Part shown: piece after piece, positions 1-5,525 of the stretch
Layout: every line of letters starts with the position of its first letter
How positions within the stretch are numbered: position 1 is the stretch's first letter
Origin: Firmicutes bacterium CAG:449
GTDB taxonomy: Bacteria > Bacillota_I > Bacilli_A > RFN20 > CAG-449
Direction: 5' to 3'
Length of the DNA stretch: 5,525 nt
Assembly (NCBI GenBank): GCA_000432895.1
Contig: FR889411.1
Coordinates: 24,747 to 30,271, forward strand
Program-made: the position numbers and the translations under genes
The notes under the pieces: model-generated
Seen by the model: only the letters and a program-made list of their open reading frames with translations
Database searches by the model: none
What the model was told of the DNA's origin: nothing

Positions 1-698
1 GAGCAAAAAAAATGGCTGCTACAAGTGCAGCAAAATCTGCTTTATACATGAGAGCTAGTAAAGAAATTTATATGGCAGCAAAATCTGGTGAACCAGATCC
101 AAATTCAAACTTAGCCTTAAGAGCGGTTTTAGAAAAATATAAAGGTCAAGGTGTCACTAAAGATGTTATTGAAAGAGCAATTAACAAAGCTAAAGGTGGC
201 GAAGTTACTGCTTATGAAGCAGGAAGATATGAAGGATATGGACCTGGAAATGTCGCAATTATTGTTGATACATTAACTGATAATGTTCGTAGAGCATATG
301 ATTCAGTAAGAATGTGTTTCAATAAAAAAGGTGGTCATTTAGGTACTCCAGGATCAGTTTCATATAATTTTACAGAAACTGGATTAATTACTTTTGTTGG
401 TAATGATGTTGATGGAGTTACTGAAGCCTTAGTTTTAGGAGATGTCAATGTTGATGATGTTTCTCAAGATGAAGATTTAATCGTTGTAAAAGTTGATAAA
501 TCTGATCTAATGAAAGCAAAAGCTTGTTTAAATGAAGCAGGATTTAATGAATTTGAACAATGTGAAATTACAATGCTTCCAAATGATGAAATTGTTTTAA
601 CAGGCGAAGAAGCAAGAAAATTCAACGACTTACTTGATTTACTTGATGAAGTCGAAGATGTTCAAAACGTTTATCATAACGCTAAAATTGAAGATTAA
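1..698 (+). CDS. yebC: YebC/TACO1-family translation factor (5' end cut off)
   Basis: This is a YebC/TACO1-family protein. Older annotation calls the family transcriptional regulators (PmpR); newer work on bacterial YebC/YebC2 and mitochondrial TACO1 supports a cytosolic, ribosome-associated role in helping translation of difficult stretches such as polyproline. Numbering from the ATG at 12, visible family hallmarks are SGEPDP (25-30), AINKAKGG (56-63), the signature RYEGYGPG (72-79), and KKGGHLGTPGSV (105-116). The C-terminal TML and EDVQNVYHN segments (187-189, 215-223) are also family-like. The GEPDP-x-x-N and VYHN ending recall Bacillus YeeI (YebC2 subgroup), from memory. The reading frame is open upstream to base 1 (Ala-Lys-Lys before this Met), ATG 12 has no convincing Shine-Dalgarno site, and family members carry about nine more residues (MGR...), so the true start lies outside the window. 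The stop is TAA at 696-698. A terminator follows, so it is separate from the lipoprotein operon downstream. Confidence 0.95.
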   Translation, partial: AKKMAATSAAKSALYMRASKEIYMAAKSGEPDPNSNLALRAVLEKYKGQGVTKDVIERAINKAKGGEVTAYEAGRYEGYGPGNVAIIVDTLTDNVRRAYDSVRMCFNKKGGHLGTPGSVSYNFTETGLITFVGNDVDGVTEALVLGDVNVDDVSQDEDLIVVKVDKSDLMKAKACLNEAGFNEFEQCEITMLPNDEIVLTGEEARKFNDLLDLLDEVEDVQNVYHNAKIED

Positions 699-730
699 TT
701 TATTTAAGAGAGTCTTTATTTATTTGATTT

Positions 731-770
731 AAATCTCATGAAATAGTTCATGAGATTTTTATTTTATTTA
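731..770 (+). terminator. Intrinsic terminator after yebC
   Basis: A perfect 12-bp inverted repeat (left arm 731-742, right arm 747-758) with a four-base loop ATAG is followed by a T-rich tail (757-769, TTTTATTTTATTT-like). It begins 32 bases after the yebC stop codon. The stem is AT-rich but long and has no mismatch. The T-rich side lies on the + strand, so it ends yebC transcription and insulates the lipoprotein operon downstream from read-through. Confidence 0.88.
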
Positions 771-817
771 AAAATATAATATGAATATGCACATATCTAA
801 TTTAATATTAAACAAAA

Positions 818-845
818 TTGAATAAATAATATTTTTTTATATACT
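818..845 (+). promoter_or_regulatory. Candidate upstream promoter of the lipoprotein operon
   Basis: TTGAAT (818-823) and TATACT (840-845) are separated by 16 bases, a good match to sigma-A -35/-10 boxes. Transcription would start near 852 and give a leader of about 108 bases before the gene at 960. A small inverted repeat, TAAAC-N4-GTTTA (845-858), overlaps the end of the -10 box and the start site and could be an operator, though it is short. In such AT-rich DNA, chance matches are common. Confidence 0.4.
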
Positions 846-890
846 AAACACTAGTTTATATATTATTTTTATATTTTTTTGTGTAAATGC

Positions 891-919
891 TTTATTTTAA
901 AAAATTAGAAGAATATAAT
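891..919 (+). promoter_or_regulatory. Candidate proximal promoter of the lipoprotein operon
   Basis: A perfect -10 box TATAAT lies at 914-919, 40 bases before the ATG at 960. At 17-base spacing the -35 position (891-896, TTTATT) matches the consensus poorly, and there is no TG extension in front of the -10. Transcription would begin near 926, leaving a leader of about 34 bases that includes the GGAGG site. It is an alternative or an addition to the promoter at 818-845. The sequence does not show which one is used. Confidence 0.4.
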
Positions 920-949
920 TGTTTCAAATAAAAAAAACAAAATGTTTTT

Positions 950-954
950 GGAGG
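950..954 (+). promoter_or_regulatory. Ribosome binding site that fixes the start of gene A
   Basis: GGAGG at 950-954 lies five bases before ATG 960. An in-frame ATG at 942 lies upstream of this site, so using it would place the Shine-Dalgarno sequence inside the gene. It would also add six residues (MFLEVS) in front of a normal Lys-containing signal peptide. ATG 960 is therefore the better start. Confidence 0.9.
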
Positions 955-959
955 TTTCT

Positions 960-2786
960 ATGACAAAAGGCAAGCATTTATTTGTTTTAACATTATTATC
1001 TTTAACTACTTTATTTGGATGTAATGATTCTACTACAACTAGCGACAACCCATCTAGTGATAGTGTTTCTTCTAGTGAATTTATTCGTACTGAAAATTTA
1101 ACTGAAGAAATGCTTAATTCATTTAAAAAAGGATATGATACAACTTTCAAGCAATCCACAGAATATGATGATAATACTTCTTCATCAAAAATACTAACCG
1201 CTAAATGTAACGAAAAAAATTACGAAACAGCAACATATTATGATAAAGATGCAACATTTTCTTCTTTAGGTAAAAGATCTTATTTTTATCATTATCAAAT
1301 TAATCCTACTGAAGAAACTGAAATGCTCTATAGTGCAGGTTTAAGTGTTGGAAATAAAATAATCTACACTCCAGTTATGGGTGAAGATAAATATACTTAT
1401 GAAGAAATTCCATTAACTTGGGAAGAATCATATTTATCAAATGTCTTTATAGATTTAACAAGTTCTTATTTTACTCGTGTAGGTGATGAAAATAAATTTA
1501 AATTAAGTCTAAATGATTTAGATGAATCTATTAAAGAAACTATATCATCAAAATTAAGTGCTCAATTATATGGTGATAAAGAAATTTTAGATAATACCTC
1601 TATTGATTCATTCTTTTTATTAACTAATAGTAATAATATTGTTGGATTTGAATTAAATTATCTTCCTTACACACTATATGACGCAACTTCTTTTAGAAGT
1701 TCAAATGGTGTCTTTAATGCTTCAGGAGAAGATGTTGTTACTTTTTGTACTCCTTTACAAGGTCAAGAAGATGTAGATTTTGAAAATGCAATGAAAAAAT
1801 TACGTACTCAAAACTATCATTTAGAAGAGACTCAACAAAGTTTTGATTATACTACTGAAAAATTTATTTCTCAAGGAAAATATACTGCTGATTTCTATAA
1901 TAAAGAATCTGTTGTATATAATTATTATTCCGCTAATGGTAAAAAATACATGAGTTATGGCTATCTTCGTTATCAAGAGAAAGAAAATTGTAAATTAGGT
2001 ATTGTTCCAATAAATGGACAATATTATCAAGATTATTTATATGAAGGTTCACTTGATGAATTATTACCTTCATTTGATATTTCTTCTATTTTATTTATTA
2101 AAGATAGTTCTTCTACGACTGATAAACTTGTTTATAAATTAAATCGTGATATCGATATTTCTTTAGAAAATAATGATTCCGTTTTTACTCCTTTTGATGC
2201 CGATGGATATTTAGATAGAATAATTAATTTAACTATTACTATTGAAAACGATAAAATCAATATCCATAACGAAACATCCGATACAGGTGAAAGTGGACTT
2301 ATCTTAGATGTTAATTATACTAATTTTGGTAAAGTTGAAAATATTGTAACAAGTGATAAATTCCATGAAACAACCGAAGGCTTAAAATGGTCAGAAATTC
2401 TTTCTAATAATGAAGCAAACGTTAATAGCATTATTAAAATATTTACAAAAGATCTTTTAGATTCTATCCCAACAATTACTGCTGTTTCAAATATCTATTC
2501 AGATGTTTCTAGTTCTAGTAAACCTGTTCTTTATTTCTTAGTTTATGATAAACAAGATTCTATTGATTTATTATCAAGTTATGGAAATGAATTAGTCAAA
2601 GCAGGATTTACTTTAGACGAATCCACAATCGGAGAAAAATTAGAAGAATCTTCACCAAATTATTATAAATCAGTTACAGTAAACAATAGAAAATATCGTT
2701 TAAATGTCACTTTAAATCTTTGGTGGAACTCTATTCAAGATTGGGGACAATTCCAAGTTCAATTAAGTTTTACTGCTGATAAATAG
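960..2786 (+). CDS. Uncharacterised surface lipoprotein A (paralogue 1 of 3)
   Basis: A secreted lipoprotein of 608 residues and unknown function. The signal peptide is MTKGKH plus a hydrophobic stretch ending in LFGC, so lipidation and cleavage are expected at Cys21. A Ser/Thr/Asp/Asn-rich tether follows (22-45). An N-terminal domain (about 46-268) opens with a short helix-like segment ending KKGY (56-59). A middle domain opens with MKKLRTQNY (278-286) and runs to about 470. A C-terminal module (475-608) starts LKWSEILSN, with IPT at 503-505 and VTVNN at 572-576. The N and middle domains share a pattern of alternating polar and hydrophobic strands, suggesting a duplicated beta-rich fold; this is inference. 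Genes B and C have the same plan. No catalytic motif, LPXTG or transmembrane segment beyond the signal is seen. It is the first gene of the operon; gene B starts ten bases after its TAG stop. All five Trp codons are TGG. A substrate-binding, adhesin or antigen role is possible but unproven. Confidence 0.9.
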   Translation: MTKGKHLFVLTLLSLTTLFGCNDSTTTSDNPSSDSVSSSEFIRTENLTEEMLNSFKKGYDTTFKQSTEYDDNTSSSKILTAKCNEKNYETATYYDKDATFSSLGKRSYFYHYQINPTEETEMLYSAGLSVGNKIIYTPVMGEDKYTYEEIPLTWEESYLSNVFIDLTSSYFTRVGDENKFKLSLNDLDESIKETISSKLSAQLYGDKEILDNTSIDSFFLLTNSNNIVGFELNYLPYTLYDATSFRSSNGVFNASGEDVVTFCTPLQGQEDVDFENAMKKLRTQNYHLEETQQSFDYTTEKFISQGKYTADFYNKESVVYNYYSANGKKYMSYGYLRYQEKENCKLGIVPINGQYYQDYLYEGSLDELLPSFDISSILFIKDSSSTTDKLVYKLNRDIDISLENNDSVFTPFDADGYLDRIINLTITIENDKINIHNETSDTGESGLILDVNYTNFGKVENIVTSDKFHETTEGLKWSEILSNNEANVNSIIKIFTKDLLDSIPTITAVSNIYSDVSSSSKPVLYFLVYDKQDSIDLLSSYGNELVKAGFTLDESTIGEKLEESSPNYYKSVTVNNRKYRLNVTLNLWWNSIQDWGQFQVQLSFTADK

Positions 2787-2790
2787 AGGT
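2785..2790 (+). promoter_or_regulatory. Ribosome binding site of gene B
   Basis: AGAGGT at 2785-2790 overlaps the TAG stop of gene A (2784-2786) and lies six bases before ATG 2797. Placing the site inside the end of the preceding gene suggests coupled expression of A and B from one message. Confidence 0.8.
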
Positions 2791-2796
2791 ATCCAT

Positions 2797-4425
2797 ATGA
2801 ACAAAAAAATAGCATTGTTATTATTCTCTTCTATTTTATTTGTTGGATGTAACACACAGCCTATAACAAGTGAAGTTATTAGTGATGAACTAACTGCAGA
2901 ATCATTAAAAAATATTTCAAATGGATTTACTTCATTAGGAATTTTAAAATCTGGATATACTTCATTAGGTTTTTCGTATAGTTATGTTAATGCAAGTGCA
3001 ACAAGTCAAGAATACACTTGTACTACTTACGAATCTAGTGAGAATAATCCTACTATGGATAAAATAAAAAGCACATGTCATTATGTTCCATATAAATATG
3101 GATTAAGTGAAATGTTATGTGAAGTTGAACTAGGTTTAGATAACAAAATTCATTATTATCAAGTAACAAGTTCTTCAATTGGCATTACTTGGAGAGAAGC
3201 TAATTATGGAAACGCTTTTGATAAATTAAAAGTATCTTCTTTTAAAAAGATAGGTAATGGATATGAATTAATTATTGATTCATCTTTAAAAACTTTTACT
3301 TCCGCTTTGGCTAATCAATTAACTGGAATTATGGGCCTAGAACTAGAAAGTTTTGCAGTAACTATTGAAAATGGGAACTTTTCAAATTATAAAGCAACCT
3401 TTAAAGATGTAGAAACTTCATATGGTTTTTATAAAAGTGAAATTGAAGGAAAATTCATTAATTTTGGTGAAAACGTTATTGCACCAATCACCCCAATAGA
3501 AGAAAATGAAGATAGTTTTCTTCAGGAAACTTTAGAAAAATTAAGAAAACAAAATTATCATTTAAAAGTTGAATTAGCATCTAAGATTTATGAAGTGGAT
3601 ATCGAAGATGGAAAATCAATGGTTTATGATATCTATAATTCCAAAAATATTAAAACTAATTCTTATGGTTACTACCAAAAAAATGATAGTCAAGTTCAAG
3701 GAATTGTAAAAATTAACAATGAATTATATGAAAACTTATCTCCTTTAGATGGAAATATGTCTAGCATTTTACCAACATTTAATATTTCTTCTGTTTTCTT
3801 TGATAAAAAGACACAAGATGATCAAGTAATTTATACATTAAAAGATGATATTAAATGTACTGTGTACGCTAGTGATTATGGTACCTTAGGTGGAGATAAC
3901 ATTGGAAAACTTACTATTACAATAAGTAATGATCAAGTAGTTATAACTAATAAATTAAAATTAACTGAAGAAGTATATACATATTCATCAATTAACCAAA
4001 TTAGTGATTTATTATCATCTTTACATGAAAACTCCAATTCATTAAAATGGAGTGATTTATTATCAAATCAAGTTAGTGAAGTTGAAAAACTTTATAAAAC
4101 TATTTCTCAAGATGTTCTTAATCAAATACCAACTATTGGTGATAAATATACATTAGTTTCAGTTGATGCTTCTTATAATCCTTCTAAACCAGTTATTATG
4201 CTTGCTTTTGATGATTATACTGTTGGTTTATCAGTAAAAAATAATTATTTAGAGAAATTACAAACAAACGGATTTATTTTACAAACATCTTCTAGTAAAG
4301 GTGATTATTTTACTAAAAATGTAACTGTAAACGATCAAAATACAACAATTGGTGTTTTGGTTTATCTCGCGGCAGATTATTTTAAAACTACTCAATTATT
4401 AATCTACCCTTCAATTATAAAATAA
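2797..4425 (+). CDS. Uncharacterised surface lipoprotein B (paralogue 2 of 3)
   Basis: A lipoprotein of 542 residues, clearly related to gene A but of unknown function. The signal peptide MNKKIALLLF... ends in FVGC with the predicted lipidated Cys18; Phe at -3 is slightly off the usual Leu. The tether is short (19-32). The N-terminal domain (about 33-236) ends in FINFGENVI, comparable with FLNFGEEVE in gene C. The middle domain opens LEKLRKQNYHL (246-256), nearly the same as KKLRTQNYHL in A, and includes ILPTFNISSVFF, matching LLPSFDISSILF in A. The C-terminal module opens LKWSDLLSN (416-424), has IPT at 444-446, then a Y-x3-L-x3-GF-type segment and VTVND (509-513). Residues 43-62 contain a doubled G-[FY]-TSLG segment, absent from A and C. 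It is about 66 residues shorter than A. It is the middle gene of the operon, ten bases after A and 18 before C. Confidence 0.9.
   Translation: MNKKIALLLFSSILFVGCNTQPITSEVISDELTAESLKNISNGFTSLGILKSGYTSLGFSYSYVNASATSQEYTCTTYESSENNPTMDKIKSTCHYVPYKYGLSEMLCEVELGLDNKIHYYQVTSSSIGITWREANYGNAFDKLKVSSFKKIGNGYELIIDSSLKTFTSALANQLTGIMGLELESFAVTIENGNFSNYKATFKDVETSYGFYKSEIEGKFINFGENVIAPITPIEENEDSFLQETLEKLRKQNYHLKVELASKIYEVDIEDGKSMVYDIYNSKNIKTNSYGYYQKNDSQVQGIVKINNELYENLSPLDGNMSSILPTFNISSVFFDKKTQDDQVIYTLKDDIKCTVYASDYGTLGGDNIGKLTITISNDQVVITNKLKLTEEVYTYSSINQISDLLSSLHENSNSLKWSDLLSNQVSEVEKLYKTISQDVLNQIPTIGDKYTLVSVDASYNPSKPVIMLAFDDYTVGLSVKNNYLEKLQTNGFILQTSSSKGDYFTKNVTVNDQNTTIGVLVYLAADYFKTTQLLIYPSIIK
2923..2982 (+). 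repeat. Short tandem duplication (30-base period) within gene B
   Basis: A 17-base segment at 2923-2939 recurs at 2953-2969 with one mismatch, exactly 30 bases (ten codons) apart. The encoded units are GFTSLGILKS (residues 43-52) and GYTSLGFSYS (53-62), six of ten residues identical. The remaining 13 bases of each unit have diverged (about 5 of 13 identical). Paralogues A and C have a single segment at this place (KKGYDTTF and RSGFTVKTTF), so this looks like an in-frame duplication specific to B. Confidence 0.65.
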
Positions 4426-4427
4426 AA

Positions 4428-4433
4428 AAGGAG
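4428..4433 (+). promoter_or_regulatory. Ribosome binding site of gene C
   Basis: AAGGAG at 4428-4433 begins just after the TAA of gene B and lies ten bases before ATG 4444. The spacing is slightly long but usable. The 18-base gap holds only this site, with no room for a terminator or a new promoter, so C is co-transcribed with B. Confidence 0.85.
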
Positions 4434-4443
4434 ATTTAAATTT

Positions 4444-5525
4444 ATGAAAAAAAGATTATTATTTGTTTCTTTATTTGCTTTACTTGCAGCATGTGGAGAA
4501 ACTCAAACTAGCACTTTACCAGCTTCATCAAGCACTTCAACTAGTGAAGCGACCACAGAAACCACTACAAGTGAAACAACAACTTCAGAAGATAGTAATG
4601 AAGATTCTTCTTCCGTTATCGAACTTTCCGATAAAGAAAAAGCATTAGTAAAATTAAGAAGTGGATTTACTGTTAAAACAACATTTTCAAAACAATATGA
4701 TGAAGGAACTCCATCAAAATCTTATTATATGGATTATATTGGAAATGAAGTAGTTAAAAGTAAAAAATTTTCTGATGATAAATTTGAAAAAGTTAGTCAA
4801 GTTTTCCAATATGAAAAAAATGATTCTAATTTAGCCGATTCAGTTTCTTATAATATTGATGGAAGTATAGTAAGAACTCCTTTAATGCTTGAAGATAGTT
4901 TGATTAGGCAAGATGTAGAAGCAGACTGGTCTATTTTTGAAAACGCATTTTTAGCATTAAGTGAAGATGATTTCACTTTAGAAAACCAGGTAATGAGTTT
5001 AAGTATGAAAGAGGATAATGATTTTACTAATATTTTAAATAGATTATCAGCTCAATTATATATGTATATTGATGGTTACTCTACACATTATTTTGTTAAG
5101 CAAGCAGTTACAGCCTTTTCTCTTACTTTAGATGATACTTTCACTCCAACAAATTGTTCTTTAACTTATGAAGAATACGATTCATATGGAAGCACTGTTA
5201 AATCTTCTTTAGCTTGTGAATTTTTAAACTTTGGCGAAGAAGTTGAAGTCTCTAAAATTGAAGCAAAAACAGGTGCCGATAAAGCTTTAGATGATAAATT
5301 AGCACTACTTCAAAAACAAAATTATAAAGGCTCATTTTATCGTAAATCATATGATTGGATGTCAGATGGATTAGCTATTGATACTCAAGGCGAAATTATT
5401 TCTGATGGAAAAGGAAATTTTGAAATAAATAAAACAAAATCTTCTGTTCAATTTATTGGATACAAAAAGGTTGACGAAACACATTATCAAAAATACAAAT
5501 TAACTGATGAAGTGTATACAAAAGA
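4444..5525 (+). CDS. Uncharacterised surface lipoprotein C (paralogue 3 of 3; 3' end cut off)
   Basis: A reading frame open from ATG 4444 to the window end, 360 complete codons without a stop. The signal peptide MKKRLLFVSLFALLAAC has a classic lipobox LAAC with Cys17. The tether (18-59) is the longest of the three and very rich in Ser, Thr and Glu, including two TTTSE units in a row (bases 4561-4590). The N-terminal domain (about 60-276) opens ALVKLRSGF (67-75). It contains NRLSAQLY, matching SKLSAQLY in gene A, and ends FLNFGEEVE, matching FINFGENVI in gene B. The middle domain opens LALLQKQNY (286-294), the same hinge motif as in A and B. By comparison with A and B, about 180-250 residues, including the C-terminal module, should lie beyond the window. 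Both Trp codons seen are TGG. Function is unknown. The frame at 4463-4648 is a shadow of this gene. Confidence 0.9.
   Translation, partial: MKKRLLFVSLFALLAACGETQTSTLPASSSTSTSEATTETTTSETTTSEDSNEDSSSVIELSDKEKALVKLRSGFTVKTTFSKQYDEGTPSKSYYMDYIGNEVVKSKKFSDDKFEKVSQVFQYEKNDSNLADSVSYNIDGSIVRTPLMLEDSLIRQDVEADWSIFENAFLALSEDDFTLENQVMSLSMKEDNDFTNILNRLSAQLYMYIDGYSTHYFVKQAVTAFSLTLDDTFTPTNCSLTYEEYDSYGSTVKSSLACEFLNFGEEVEVSKIEAKTGADKALDDKLALLQKQNYKGSFYRKSYDWMSDGLAIDTQGEIISDGKGNFEINKTKSSVQFIGYKKVDETHYQKYKLTDEVYTK

Noticed and set aside
781..825. Tiny frame from ATG 781 (14 codons)
   Set aside because: No Shine-Dalgarno site precedes it, it lies directly after the terminator and before any good promoter, and it shows no recognisable peptide feature.
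919..940. TTGTTT-N10-AAACAA inverted repeat just before the ribosome binding site of gene A
   Set aside because: It is only six base pairs, mostly A-T, with a ten-base loop. Such pairs arise by chance in this spacer and would not form a stable hairpin.
942..959. Longer start for lipoprotein A at ATG 942
   Set aside because: The GGAGG at 950-954 would lie inside the gene, no other Shine-Dalgarno site precedes 942, and ATG 960 gives a normal lipoprotein signal peptide.
905..1159. 84-residue frame on the minus strand
   Set aside because: It overlaps the promoter region and signal peptide of lipoprotein A, has no recognisable domain, and is explained as an antisense shadow of AT-rich coding DNA.
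4463..4648. 61-residue frame on the plus strand
   Set aside because: It is another frame inside lipoprotein C, whose own frame has a ribosome binding site and lipobox and stays open to the window end. Its Gln/Lys-rich sequence arises from the Thr/Ser repeat codons.
960..5525. Alternative genetic code (UGA as Trp) as in Mycoplasma
   Set aside because: All nine Trp codons in the three lipoprotein genes are TGG and no in-frame TGA interrupts a gene, which would be unlikely in an AT-rich code-4 genome.
1..5525. CRISPR array, insertion sequence, tRNA or rRNA gene
   Set aside because: No spaced direct repeats, transposase-like frames, terminal inverted repeats or conserved RNA-gene sequences were seen on either strand.

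Overview
The window comes from a low-GC Gram-positive-type bacterium. Both genes and spacers are strongly AT-rich, Shine-Dalgarno sites are of the AGGAGG type, and secretion signals are short lipoprotein signal peptides. All nine Trp codons in the three lipoprotein genes are TGG, the complete genes stop with TAA or TAG, and no UGA is needed as Trp. This argues against a code-4 Mycoplasma. It fits AT-rich, standard-code Bacilli/Tenericutes relatives (gut RF39/Erysipelotrichia-like or Acholeplasma-like lineages). The lineage is an inference from composition and protein style, not from a search.

Layout: (1) Bases 1-698 hold the 3' part of a YebC/TACO1-family gene, lacking only about the first nine codons. 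A strong intrinsic terminator follows at 731-770. (2) Bases about 771-959 are a very AT-rich, gene-free leader with two candidate sigma-A-type promoters. (3) Bases 960-5525 hold three consecutive same-strand genes, lipA-like 'A' (960-2786), 'B' (2797-4425) and 'C' (4444 to beyond the window end). They are separated by only 10 and 18 bases, with a ribosome binding site in front of each and no terminator between, so they look like one operon that continues past the window.

A, B and C all start with a lipoprotein signal peptide and lipobox Cys, followed by a Ser/Thr/Asp/Glu-rich tether. They are divergent paralogues of one family whose function I do not recognise. By reading them against each other I see three parts: an N-terminal domain; a middle domain that opens with a conserved L-x-K-L-R-x-Q-N-Y-type motif and resembles the N-terminal domain; and, in A and B, a C-terminal module of about 130 residues. 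That module has a conserved LKWS-[ED]-[IL]-LSN start, an IPT motif and a terminal V-T-V-N segment. C leaves the window inside its middle domain. The genes probably make a set of surface-anchored lipoproteins expressed together. Whether they bind a ligand, act as adhesins/antigens or form a complex cannot be told from sequence alone.

The main item of interest is this tandem array of uncharacterised, internally duplicated lipoproteins. No CRISPR array, mobile element, tRNA/rRNA gene or riboswitch was seen.
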